Below, one piece after another: positions 1-9,043 of a stretch of DNA of 64,000 bases. Under the pieces are notes generated by a model that was given only the letters and a program-made list of their open reading frames with translations, ran no database searches and had not been told where the DNA came from. How positions within the stretch are numbered: the first letter of the stretch is position 1; each line of letters opens with the position of its first letter. Origin of the DNA: Petasospora fabianii (Eukaryota > Ascomycota > Saccharomycetes > Phaffomycetales > Wickerhamomycetaceae). The stretch covers positions 1,302,001 to 1,366,000 of the forward strand of contig CP048717.1 of the NCBI GenBank assembly GCA_022641835.1. Reading direction: 5' to 3'. The translations under genes and the position numbers were made by a program.

Positions 1-286
1 TGTTTGCAAATTTAATCAATTCTTCTCTTTTACTAGGAACTCTAGAGAACTATACACTTCTTTCATTCTACACGCAGTTGCTTCCACCATCCTGCTATCT
101 TTTCTATCCTTCTCTTTGCTTCCCTATCTCTCCCTGTCTCTCTCTATCCCTCTCTCTTTACCCCTGTCTCAGACCTCTCATACGGTAGGTAAACAACGGG
201 CTTCGTGCACCATCACCATCATCAAAACCATCAACAACCACATCCCACATCCAACAATCATTCACATTCGTTCATCAAGAGTCACA
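1..286 (+). promoter_or_regulatory. 5' region of the WSC-domain gene
   Basis: No gene is visible upstream of the ATG at 287. The stretch from about 95 to 175 is strongly pyrimidine-rich (runs of ctctctc and tctct), typical of a yeast promoter or 5' leader. The reading frame stays open upstream to 116, but the first codons there are low-complexity and precede the signal peptide, so I treat them as leader. Confidence 0.5.
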
Positions 287-1516
287 ATGCTCAAACAAGT
301 GGCTCTCCTTTCGCTTTTTTGGCTCCCATTGAGCTCTGCAGACTCATCCACTTTCTCCACAAGTGGATGCTATTCTCTGTCCTCTCTCAAGTCTTACCTC
401 TCTTCTCAAGGATCTTATACATTCCAAACAAACTCATACTGTGAAGACTTATGTGATAATCAGGGATTCTCAGTTGCTGCTACCCTTGATGGTTCAACAT
501 GCTATTGTGGTAATAAACTACCATCAAACATCGATACTGTTGACAACGATAAATGTTCCTCCACTTGTAACGGTTATGGAACCGAGATCTGTGGTGGTGA
601 TGGCTACTTAACCGTTAACACTAATGGTGAGGAGGACACTTCAGATGAGTCTTCTTCATCTTCTTCTTCTTCTTCTTCTTCTTCGTCATCATCTTCTTCA
701 TCTTCATCTTCTTCAACCACATCCGCATCCGAGTCTTCAACAACTTCGTCAACGTCAACGACTTCATCTTCTTCTTCTTCTTCTTCTTCTTCTTCTTCAT
801 CTTCTTCAACTCCTTCCACCTCATCCTCATCATCTTCCTCCCCCACTTCCTCCTCCCAATCAAGCATATCTTCAAAATCTTCATCGAGCACAACCTCTCC
901 ATCCTCTTCCGCACCTTCGACCTCTGTGATTACATCCATCATCACAGCGTCTAACAGTGGAGCCACTACAACAATGACCGCAACACAGTCATCACCAACT
1001 TCTACATCAACATCCGGTGCAAAGACCTCAACAGATACCAATAAAAATGATGATGACAACGGATCTAATGGTCTCAGTAAAGGTGCTATTGCTGGTATTG
1101 CCGTTGGTGCAGTCTTGGGTGTCTTAGCGCTCTTTGCCATCATTATCTTCTTCTTCCTCCGTCATCGTCGTAATAATGACGACGATGATGAAGATCATTA
1201 CTCTGATAAACATACTCCTCCACCGGTCCATAATGACTTTGCACCATCCCAGGGAGCTACTGGTGGTTATGGATTTAATGGTTATGGTGCTCAGGATCCA
1301 TTCCAAACTGTACCACCAGTGCCGTTCTACGCCACAGAAAATGGTAGAAAAAGACTCAGTAATGGTTCTTTACCAGATGCAAGACATGAGAAGACATTAA
1401 GAGTGGTGAATCCAGATGAAACAATGAATGATACAACACTCCATGATCAAAGTTATTCAGACGATGATGATGACGACAACGACTATAACGATACCCCAGA
1501 GAAGTACAGATCGTAA
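287..1516 (+). CDS. WSC-domain cell-wall stress sensor (Slg1/Wsc type)
   Basis: A 409-residue type I membrane protein. Residues 1-19 form a hydrophobic signal peptide starting MLKQVALLSLFWLPLSS. Residues about 25-113 are a WSC domain with the expected cysteine pattern (GCYSL, CEDLC, CYCGN, CSSTC, EICGG). A mucin-like Ser/Thr region of about 140 residues follows, encoded partly by (TCT)n repeats. A single membrane span lies at about 266-290, then a basic stop-transfer RHRR and an acidic cytoplasmic tail. Known family members (Wsc1-3) sense cell-wall stress and signal through Rom2/Rho1 to the integrity MAPK pathway. I chose the ATG at 287 because it begins the signal peptide; an upstream open stretch has no such feature. 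Which Wsc paralogue it matches cannot be told, so no symbol is given. Confidence 0.85.
   Translation: MLKQVALLSLFWLPLSSADSSTFSTSGCYSLSSLKSYLSSQGSYTFQTNSYCEDLCDNQGFSVAATLDGSTCYCGNKLPSNIDTVDNDKCSSTCNGYGTEICGGDGYLTVNTNGEEDTSDESSSSSSSSSSSSSSSSSSSSSSTTSASESSTTSSTSTTSSSSSSSSSSSSSSSTPSTSSSSSSSPTSSSQSSISSKSSSSTTSPSSSAPSTSVITSIITASNSGATTTMTATQSSPTSTSTSGAKTSTDTNKNDDDNGSNGLSKGAIAGIAVGAVLGVLALFAIIIFFFLRHRRNNDDDDEDHYSDKHTPPPVHNDFAPSQGATGGYGFNGYGAQDPFQTVPPVPFYATENGRKRLSNGSLPDARHEKTLRVVNPDETMNDTTLHDQSYSDDDDDDNDYNDTPEKYRS
649..809 (+). repeat. (TCT)n trinucleotide runs inside the WSC gene
   Basis: Two runs of TCT/TCA codons encode the poly-serine stalk of the sensor. Such runs vary in length between strains in yeast cell-surface genes. 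The complementary strand shows a long acidic open frame that is only a shadow of this repeat. Confidence 0.8.
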
Positions 1517-1638
1517 GGTCATGTGCCCTCCTAGTTCTTTTGCAAATATACTAAATTATAGAAGACAATTGACATTGTAAAATCATAAATAAAGACTTAA
1601 AAGGGAGTAGTAACATTAAGTGGATCCATAGCTGGTAA

Positions 1639-1686
1639 TCACGTGACTTGTGTTTTCTGGTTCGCGCACACTATCAATAAACGCGT
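1639..1686 (+). promoter_or_regulatory. CHL4 promoter: TCACGTGA E-box and ACGCGT box
   Basis: TCACGTGA lies at 1639-1646, a perfect Cbf1-type E-box palindrome. ACGCGT lies at 1681-1686, a MluI cell-cycle box of the type bound by MBF at G1/S. TATAAG motifs follow at about 1720-1740, just before the ATG at 1762. Motif matches are seen; occupancy is inferred. Confidence 0.5.
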
Positions 1687-1761
1687 ATTAAACAAAAAAT
1701 GTAAACAAAACGTCTCTCTTATAAGAGCTCTTTATAAGTATAACTCATACAAAGCAAGATA

Positions 1762-3138
1762 ATGGCCCGGTCATTGGGTAATACATTCGTTCCATCTCAG
1801 CCACCGGCTGTGACGGCTCGATTATTGTCTCGACAATCAGTCAATGAGCTTACAAATCTATGTCTTCTCTGGCTGACTATACCATCAACACGACCAAACC
1901 CATCGCTAAAACTGTTAAGATCACTAGGATTTGAATCAAGAGATGATTTCATTAAGGACTGGAAGCAATGGCTTGAACATTTCAAGACTTTAAAGACACA
2001 GAAAAAGAGTAAAGTAATCGATAAGATCCTTTCAGAACAGTATCATTCAGGGTTAAACTTACTTCAACTTGCCCAACTTGACTCTCAATTGCTTGTCTCA
2101 AGACCCACATCTTTCCAATGGAGGGTATTTGAACTTAAAACACCAGAGAACTCATCCCCTATTGCATCGATCCCAGATCCACAAAAGTTTCTTCAATCTA
2201 TCTTAAACACACTCTCTTCACTTTATCAAACACATATCTACATTTCACGTCATCCTCATTATCCACTAATCATAATTCGTATCCAACTGTTTGATATATC
2301 ACATGATCCACACCTCGCATCATCCATCGGTACCGACACCAACGCTAATACCATCATCTCTCGTAAACCGATCTTTATTGGCCTCCCAATGAACTCATCA
2401 CGTCTCCTTATAACCCCACATTCTAACAACTTAACATTAGAACCTGATACATCTTACAATCTCATACTACAATCTCTCACGACGGCATTATCAGATACAA
2501 TGTCACGTGAGGTGCGTATAACCCCTGCAAGTGATATCATTGTTCGCTCATTAGACTCTGCATTCGTTATGGCTGGTAACTCAAGATTTGAAGGATCATT
2601 GGGAGCTTGGGCAGTTTATGCTGCTGGATTGGTGGATATCTCTCCCTTTGACGATGCTAAGAAGCATGATACTTTCAAGACGCCAGAAATGATAAGTGTT
2701 GATGAGAGGAGGAAAAGGATTGCAATGTTGAGGTTTAAAGGTGGTGTGGTGAAGAATAAAGTGAAGTTATATGAAGGTGGACGGAAAAGAAGGAAAGTGG
2801 ATGTCTCTGATATGAACAATGATGAGAAAGACAGTGATGATGATAGCGATGGAAGTGACGATGAAGATTACGTTGAGAATGAATATGAAAGTCTTGTCCC
2901 GGTCCAGAACATTGAGTTCAAACTTACATCAGAATGGAAAGGTGTCAGACCTACGGTGAAGATTAAACTACAGGGGAATGACGTATTTGGTGGACTACAT
3001 GAACTGTGTGATAAGGAAATTGCAGATCCGGAACTAATCCCTGGCTGGCTTACAGGCGAGACCGTTGTGGGTGGTAAGATTGTCGATGGTGTCTTTACAG
3101 AGAGTCGTCCTGAACCTCGTGGTGGTTCACTAATCTAG
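1762..3138 (+). CDS. CHL4: Kinetochore protein Chl4 (CENP-N)
   Basis: A 458-residue protein, the same length as S. cerevisiae Chl4. The N-terminal part has the family features LNLLQLAQLDSQL and a pyrin-like helical region. The C-terminal block from residue about 405 (GNDVFGGLHELCDKEI, then IPGWLTGE) is nearly identical to the yeast protein. An acidic, basic-flanked linker (GGRKRRKVD followed by Asp/Ser/Glu runs) lies at about 340-370 and could hold a nuclear signal. Chl4 forms a heterodimer with Iml3 in the Ctf19/CCAN inner kinetochore and supports cohesin loading at centromeres. The gene converges on VPS16 with only about 66 bp between stop codons. Assignment is firm. Confidence 0.96.
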   Translation: MARSLGNTFVPSQPPAVTARLLSRQSVNELTNLCLLWLTIPSTRPNPSLKLLRSLGFESRDDFIKDWKQWLEHFKTLKTQKKSKVIDKILSEQYHSGLNLLQLAQLDSQLLVSRPTSFQWRVFELKTPENSSPIASIPDPQKFLQSILNTLSSLYQTHIYISRHPHYPLIIIRIQLFDISHDPHLASSIGTDTNANTIISRKPIFIGLPMNSSRLLITPHSNNLTLEPDTSYNLILQSLTTALSDTMSREVRITPASDIIVRSLDSAFVMAGNSRFEGSLGAWAVYAAGLVDISPFDDAKKHDTFKTPEMISVDERRKRIAMLRFKGGVVKNKVKLYEGGRKRRKVDVSDMNNDEKDSDDDSDGSDDEDYVENEYESLVPVQNIEFKLTSEWKGVRPTVKIKLQGNDVFGGLHELCDKEIADPELIPGWLTGETVVGGKIVDGVFTESRPEPRGGSLI

Positions 3139-3204
3139 TGTTCCGAGAATAATGAATTGATGATCATAAAGACATTGTAGTATTGATAGCACATACATTT
3201 CGAC

Positions 3205-5610
3205 TCAAAAGAATCTTGAACTTGCACCGATCCTACTTCTAGCCTCGTTTACCTCTGCCTCAACAGCACCACCACTAACCTCTGCAACATGTTCAATTAA
3301 GGCCCCATCTCTCTTCTTTACAGCCTCTTCAATAACCTGTTTCCATTCTTTCAATTGTAGCAACAGGCTTGTCTTTTGCTCATATGACAACTTCCCCCTC
3401 TGCAACAGTCTCAATGCCAATCTCTTCTCGTCAGCCTTGATACATCTCTCCACAATTGGTTCGAGACCAATAGATGGTTTCTCATTGATAGCCCATTGAT
3501 ACAGCTCGTCAAATCGTTGTGTTATAACAAAGTGTTCAAGTTTGAGATATCCCAACTTGCGTTCAGGGAACTTGAACTCTTTGACTAACTGGAGAGCACG
3601 AGTCTGTTGAGAAAGGGTTAGAAGTTTTAAGATCGTCTCAGACAATGAAAGATTGGTAAAGTCAACGTTAAATTCAGTGGTAAGCTCTTCTTGGTGATTC
3701 ATCAGTTTGGACTGTTTGTCGAGTTGTGATGTGATGGCAGTGTTGCGTGTATTGTAAGTCGTTATTGCTGTCTTAACGCTTGCGGGGGAGAAGTTCGAAG
3801 TTGAGAGTTCATAATTGGCAAGATCTATAGGTCTATCAGCCTGGTTGTAGAAATCATGAATGATCTGTGAGTTTGTACGGTAGAAGTATTCAAAGACGTT
3901 AGAGCTTGGTTTGGATGAGTTGAGCAGCTTGAAGAATTGTGGATATGAAAGTGTCGACTTAAGGATGAGAATAGTTTCCAAGATTAGGTCAATATTTTGG
4001 GACTCAATGGATTTTTGAAGGGCAAGTTCATTCTCTTCCATGGTTAGTAATAATGGGATTTGTTTCTCAAAGAGTGATTCAAAGTTGATCAATACCTTTG
4101 CCAGATTTAGACGACCTTCTTGGAAGGCAACCTCTGCAACACGAGCGAAAGAGATGTATTTACCTCCACTCAATTGCTGGAATCTTCCCAGGAGTGCTTG
4201 TGAAAGTTCCTCATCTCCAGAAGTGGAGTATTTGATCTTACAACATGCCCAAGAAACGAAAACAGCATCCAATGGTAACTTCAAGAACTTGGAAATCTGG
4301 AATGCTTCAGCAAACTTTTGTCTCTTGACCAACAGTTCGACAACTCTTGTGACACCTAACTTCTTAAAAGTGGAGTAAGTCAAGAAGAGGCCGATATCAC
4401 GATCCCTTATCAGGTTTAGGATACGAAGTTCATCACATACTTTGACGAATCTGATAGCAATGTCACTCTCACCATTACGCATCTCAAGCTCTGCCTTACC
4501 AAAAGATGCAGCTTTCAAGAGCTTTTTTTGCCAATATGGATCAAACTCTTCGAGAGCAGCATCTAAGGAGTCATTAATTGCCTGTAAGAGTCCATCACCA
4601 ATGATTTGAAGGTTTTCATTAGCCTTTGGAGAATGTCTTGTAAGCTTATCGACTGCATCCATGAGGATGGCAGCCTTAGCTCTGGATCCAATCTTGAAAC
4701 AGTCAACAGTGGCATTACCAACTTTTGCCAGGATCTCTATACTTGTTGTAGTCAATATTGTGAGAGAGTCAGGTTCTCCCTGTGCAACGTAACCATCGTA
4801 GAAGAACTCTAACTCACCACCGGGAGCAACAATCTTGAGTGTTTCTTCGTATTGAAGGGCAACAGCATCACTTCCACACCACATCATATCACGTGGTCTT
4901 GGACAGTTCCATGTCATGATGACCCTGTCAAATGTACTAGTCACAATGGCCAAACCTTTGTCCAAGCTCCACAATGCAATCAATCTTCCATCAGAACTTG
5001 CACACATAATCTCAAATGGTCCATCAACGGAGCACCTCACGCAGTCTCTCGAGGTCACTTTGTAAACTTCTGTCTCCATGGAAACATAAATATCACTTTC
5101 GATGATACACCAACTATGGAATTCACCACGGTCTTTCATATCTCTAACCAATGCCGACCTTCCAGATCTCGTTAGTCGCACGATACGATTATCCTGGAGC
5201 AATACAACAATTCCTCTTCTTTCCAACTTCCAAGTACGCACTCCAATGACATTTGCATTTTGTCCAATTGAATATTCATCAAAATCACCTTCAAAATTGT
5301 AGTACCACCTTACTCTACCGTTATTTAGCACAACAACTAGTTCCTCATTATGAGTCCATCCAAGCCCAGCAACGCGACCATTCATATGATAATTCCATTG
5401 AATACTTGTAATGAGCTCACCTGATGCCGTATAGATATCAATACTATCTGTATCATGAGCATTGGATGCATATGTAGCGATTGTATGTGTCAATGGGGCA
5501 AGAGCCGTTAGCAAAGTGAGGGTATCGATATCCCATGAGAGAGAGTATAGTTCACGTGTACGGTAATAAACGTCCCGAAGACGTTCCCATCCGAGAGAAG
5601 GTGTAGACAT
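3205..5610 (-). CDS. VPS16: Vacuolar sorting protein Vps16 (HOPS/CORVET core subunit)
   Basis: An 801-residue protein. The N-terminus (TPSLGWERLRDVYYRTREL) matches the start of yeast Vps16 (PSFDWERLKDVFYRSR), which fixes the initiator at 5610; upstream in-frame codons have no ATG. Residues 1-400 should form the beta-propeller (Vps16_N), and residues about 480-790 an alpha-solenoid (Vps16_C). Family knowledge: Vps16 binds the SM protein Vps33 and, with Vps11 and Vps18, forms the core of the CORVET and HOPS tethering complexes at endosome and vacuole. Another gene in this window, IVY1, encodes a protein known to bind Vps33 and Ypt7. No frameshift or intron is apparent. Confidence 0.95.
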   Translation of the reverse strand: MSTPSLGWERLRDVYYRTRELYSLSWDIDTLTLLTALAPLTHTIATYASNAHDTDSIDIYTASGELITSIQWNYHMNGRVAGLGWTHNEELVVVLNNGRVRWYYNFEGDFDEYSIGQNANVIGVRTWKLERRGIVVLLQDNRIVRLTRSGRSALVRDMKDRGEFHSWCIIESDIYVSMETEVYKVTSRDCVRCSVDGPFEIMCASSDGRLIALWSLDKGLAIVTSTFDRVIMTWNCPRPRDMMWCGSDAVALQYEETLKIVAPGGELEFFYDGYVAQGEPDSLTILTTTSIEILAKVGNATVDCFKIGSRAKAAILMDAVDKLTRHSPKANENLQIIGDGLLQAINDSLDAALEEFDPYWQKKLLKAASFGKAELEMRNGESDIAIRFVKVCDELRILNLIRDRDIGLFLTYSTFKKLGVTRVVELLVKRQKFAEAFQISKFLKLPLDAVFVSWACCKIKYSTSGDEELSQALLGRFQQLSGGKYISFARVAEVAFQEGRLNLAKVLINFESLFEKQIPLLLTMEENELALQKSIESQNIDLILETILILKSTLSYPQFFKLLNSSKPSSNVFEYFYRTNSQIIHDFYNQADRPIDLANYELSTSNFSPASVKTAITTYNTRNTAITSQLDKQSKLMNHQEELTTEFNVDFTNLSLSETILKLLTLSQQTRALQLVKEFKFPERKLGYLKLEHFVITQRFDELYQWAINEKPSIGLEPIVERCIKADEKRLALRLLQRGKLSYEQKTSLLLQLKEWKQVIEEAVKKRDGALIEHVAEVSGGAVEAEVNEARSRIGASSRFF

Positions 5611-5774
5611 GGTCTGTGTATAATGCAGTGCCTTCAATTGACTGTATCAGTATTAGTATTGTATGGTATTGTATTGTTTTGTATTGTGTTGTATTACTGA
5701 TATTGATGTACGGGTTATCTTCAAAAGGTAGGGTAATTTTTTGTAATGTTTGGATGTCTAGATGTCTGGGTGTT

Positions 5775-5809
<35 letters not shown>

Positions 5810-6182
5810 TTTTTTTATTTATCAGTTTATTTAATGGTGTTCGGATGTGTCTATTTTTCGCGAAACAGTTTGCGCTATCTAATGGGGTGGTAGGGGCCAC
5901 AATAAAAACAAAGGGAATTTTATAGAGAGAGCCCAATTTTGGGGTGAGGTGAACCGCAAATTTCATGTTTGCCTAATTTACCGGAAAGGTCTTTGAAGAT
6001 TACTTGTTCCTTGTAATTGAAGTCTTTAAGGATATAACAAAAAGCAATGGGTATATTTGATCGCAAAACAAAAGTGGGTGGTTTCGTCTTGTCTTGTCTT
6101 GTCTTTCCCCATTGGCCTTGGGCCCCAATGGCACATGGGTGGAACGGCATGTCTCTAAATGCAGAGTAGTACTAACCATTAG
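5611..6182. other. Divergent gap between VPS16 and the EPO1-like gene, with an (ATTT)n microsatellite
   Basis: A perfect (TTTA)n tract of about 11 units runs at 5774-5823. The rest is AT-rich with a few G-runs (5881-5950). It must hold both promoters and, if the downstream gene is spliced as argued below, its short first exon. Confidence 0.6.
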
Positions 6183-6185
6183 CAG
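6170..6185 (+). other. Probable branch site and 3' splice site of a 5' intron
   Basis: TACTAAC, the invariant yeast branch motif, lies at 6170-6176. It is followed by AGs at 6181-6182 and 6184-6185. The downstream frame is open from 6183 with no ATG until 6366, yet its residues (Ser/Gln/Asn-rich, with RTHSLTSGSYN echoing the later RTMSLTSQPNY) look coding. The 5' exon is unresolved. One candidate is ATGG at 6047-6050 followed by GTATAT at 6051, which would need the AG at 6200-6201 to keep frame. Weaker candidates lie near 5706-5733. Confidence 0.6.
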
Positions 6186-7880
6186 AAACACAGGGTTCCA
6201 GACCTTAGCAGGTACTCACAGTACAATCAGCAGTCCGATAGAGACTCTCTTATCTCTACAGGTGCTGCTGCTAGTGCTTTACGGACCCACTCTCTTACTA
6301 GTGGGTCATACAATCCACATAGTAGTTTGAACCCATATCAACAACAACGCCAGCAACAACGTACAATGTCTCTCACATCACAACCTAACTATCGATCGAA
6401 CTCCTTATCTGCCCTTAATGGCCGATCCAATTCTCTCACGAGTAATTCATCCCGTTTATCCCAGCAACCCGAGAAGATTATCATACGTACTACTAAGACT
6501 AAAGACCAATACGGTCGTACTACATCAATCACAACAGAAACGATAAGACACATGGGTAGTTACGAGCTTGTTAAGAAAGAAGTTAAGGATGTGTCATTAC
6601 AACCACCACCTATGACGCATCATCATACTGGTGCCTTTGGTGGAAGTCCACTTGATAACGAATTGGGAAGTATCTTGGAAGAAGAAGATGGTGTTAGTGA
6701 TGGTGAGAATCTTGGTATTGATTACTCATCTCAATCTCAATCTCAGAGTAAACGTGGTGCAAGATTTGTGGAACCACAAGAGGAAGGTAGGGTTGCTCGT
6801 CAATCATTAAGACCACCATCAATAACTGAAGGTGTTACTGGAGGGATTGAAAGATCCAAGTCACCTGTGAGAAGTATCTTAAAGAATGGTAATAAGAGAA
6901 GTGCCTCTAAAGAGAAACGTGTGACTCTTATTGGTGATGATGAAGAAGTTAGTGATGGTGGAAGTGTCTATTCGGATGCTCTTGACATGTTACCACAATC
7001 TCATAGAACTGTTCGAATGAAGGGAAGTAATAGTACTTTGGATAACGTTAAGGTATCCGAAGATACTAGATTTGCTCCAAGGGTTAAACATACTGATGAA
7101 TCACCACCACTCGAAGAGTCTACTTCAAAACCTATGAGTGAAGAAGATATGTATCAAATGGCATATCAAGTTGCCCTAAAGAAAGTTTATGGTGAGAAAG
7201 GTGAATCTAGTATACCAGAACAAAAGAAGAGTGGGTTTAAGACATATTCACTTAGAGGTGAGAGGCCAAAGAGTAAAACTTCACCAAGAATAAGTACTTC
7301 AAGAACTAGTTCATTGACATCAATGACAAGACCACAGGTATTCTCTACAACATCACCTATTGATTCAAATGTTTCAACACCAATTCAAAATCCAACACGC
7401 TCACCAGAAATGGAACCAACTCCTCAGTTTGGGGATAGGGTGTCAGATATCTCTATGGCGTCTGTATCACCACCACTACCACCACCACCAACAACAACAG
7501 GTCTCGGTATACAAGAAACTGACTCTACACAACCAAATGACACCAAGACAGAGAAGAAGATCCGTCGCAAGACATCAATCTCCCAATTCTTTGGACATCC
7601 ATCATTAAAGTATCAAAATGTTCCAGAAGTTAACAATACAACTTTTAAAAAGCATACACTTCGTTCGTCATCTGCAAATACTACTCCATCTACAAAGAAT
7701 TATAACTATCAGATTAACAATAAGTTTACACCTGAAGGGGTGACTTCTGATCATTCGATCACAATGCCTGTTGTTCAGGATGATCCTACTGTTGGTGAAG
7801 CTGTTAAGTCTAAGAAAGAAAAGAAGAAGTTTAGTTTTGGTGGGTTGTTTAAGAGAAAGGGAAGTGCGGTTAAGGTTTAG
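6183..7880 (+). CDS. Ser/Thr-rich cortical protein, possibly EPO1/YMR124W-like; 5' exon not resolved
   Basis: The frame from 6183 encodes about 565 residues; without splicing the first in-frame ATG is 6366 (504 residues). Visible features are an N-terminal low-complexity region with repeated NSL(T/S) motifs, the segment IIIRTTKTKDQYGRTTSITT, many SP/TP sites, a proline run near the middle, and a basic end KKKFSFGGLFKRKGSAVKV that could bind membrane or be amphipathic. The RTTKTKDxxGRTxSI segment reminds me of the yeast Epo1 (YMR124W) family, a polarisome/cortical-ER tethering protein at sites of growth. That likeness is from memory and is weak. The strong TACTAAC upstream argues for a spliced first exon. 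Confidence 0.55.
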   Translation, partial: QKHRVPDLSRYSQYNQQSDRDSLISTGAAASALRTHSLTSGSYNPHSSLNPYQQQRQQQRTMSLTSQPNYRSNSLSALNGRSNSLTSNSSRLSQQPEKIIIRTTKTKDQYGRTTSITTETIRHMGSYELVKKEVKDVSLQPPPMTHHHTGAFGGSPLDNELGSILEEEDGVSDGENLGIDYSSQSQSQSKRGARFVEPQEEGRVARQSLRPPSITEGVTGGIERSKSPVRSILKNGNKRSASKEKRVTLIGDDEEVSDGGSVYSDALDMLPQSHRTVRMKGSNSTLDNVKVSEDTRFAPRVKHTDESPPLEESTSKPMSEEDMYQMAYQVALKKVYGEKGESSIPEQKKSGFKTYSLRGERPKSKTSPRISTSRTSSLTSMTRPQVFSTTSPIDSNVSTPIQNPTRSPEMEPTPQFGDRVSDISMASVSPPLPPPPTTTGLGIQETDSTQPNDTKTEKKIRRKTSISQFFGHPSLKYQNVPEVNNTTFKKHTLRSSSANTTPSTKNYNYQINNKFTPEGVTSDHSITMPVVQDDPTVGEAVKSKKEKKKFSFGGLFKRKGSAVKV

Positions 7881-8464
7881 TCAGTAGGGTAATACATGTT
7901 GGTTATAGTTTGATAATTATGTAGATTTGACTGTCATATGATTATATGGTTATATATTAGTTTATGATCTATTAATACATTTTTTTATATTTAACTATTA
8001 AACTCAATATATTAAAATGGATTTTATATATAACCAATAAGGTACATTTTAATAGACACAACTTAAGTTATATACCCCACGTCACTACAATATACAAAAA
8101 ACATATTCATATTCATAATCTATATATCATAACTTCAAGCACTATATCTATTAGTTCTTGGGTCGCCATATAAACATATAAAATCAACCCTATAAAATCA
8201 CTTTATAACTGAAGAAAAGAAACAAATGGTGTTCGGGTTTGTGTACCTGGTTCATGTCCGGGTGTCAAAGTGCACTATAATGAACTACTATACTAAAACA
8301 ATTAACAGATGAGTTTAGTATTAGAGTATTGACTCTCTATTGATGACTCAGTCTCCATTGATGACTAATAAAGACTTAGCTATAAAGACATAGCCATCTA
8401 TTAAAGAGTAATGTAGACCTAAACCAATATAGTGGTAACTTTATATTATGCAGATCTATCGGTG

Positions 8465-8480
8465 TCCGATCGGAGACGGA
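8465..8480. promoter_or_regulatory. CGG-triplet palindrome (Zn2Cys6-type site)
   Basis: TCCGATCGGA is a perfect palindrome at 8465-8474, followed by a further CGGA at 8477. Paired CCG/CGG triplets are the usual target of fungal Zn2Cys6 factors. More CCG/CGG triplets lie at 8867-8905. The binding factor is unknown. Confidence 0.35.
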
Positions 8481-8708
8481 CATTTGCGCCTATGATTAAT
8501 TAACTATATCATTAAAAGGAAATATTAAGAGATTTGTTGAGTTATATGTTGGCCCTGAACATATAACGGAAGTAATAAAACACTCGAGTACTTTTCCAAG
8601 TTGGTTCATTAAATGTGTATAAAGGAGAAGGGTTGTTGCGGGGAGCCGAGAGAGCGGGGAAATTCTTTGTTGAGTACAATTATGCCGATTAAGTGGTAGG
8701 CTGTTTTT

Positions 8709-8824
8709 CATATAGTAGACCGTATCATATAGTATTGTGTCATATAGTATAGTATCATATAGTATTGAAATACTATATAGTACAGTACTATATAGTATTA
8801 GTTATATAGTATGTAGTTATATAG
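8709..8824. repeat. ATATAGTA short-repeat array
   Basis: About nine copies of ATATAGTA or its complement TACTATAT occur in 116 bp, in both orientations, including the palindromic core GAAATACTATATAGTA. It lies about 220-335 bp upstream of the ATG at 9044. It could be a simple repeat, an A/T-rich core promoter or a multi-site operator. Confidence 0.7.
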
Positions 8825-9043
8825 CTACGTATATTGATTTAATATAACCACCTGGAGTGGTGGAGTCCGAAGCCGGCGGCGAATTGTGCAGCTCCGCAGT
8901 CCGACAACCCGCATCTCGCAGATGGGCAGAGTACATCAACTGATTTATCCCCACTGCTTATATAGTGGCTTATGCCACATTCTATTACTTAGACATATAT
9001 TATCTATTGGAAGAATAGGAATAAGGAATAAGAGGAAGAAGAT

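Larger units (their letters stand above)
7881..9043. other. 1.16-kb gap upstream of the C2H2 factor
   Basis: No gene is visible. The left half is AT-rich (runs of tatata and atatatt) and probably includes the terminator of the upstream gene. The right half is unusually site-rich: a CGG-type palindrome at 8465-8480, an ATATAGTA array at 8709-8824, and a GC-rich patch with CCGGCGGCG at about 8868-8912. Long promoters of this kind are usual for yeast transcription-factor genes. Confidence 0.6.

Noticed and set aside
604-1143. A 179-codon acidic frame on the minus strand
   Set aside because: It is the complement of the poly-Ser (TCT)n stalk of the WSC gene and has no independent signal.
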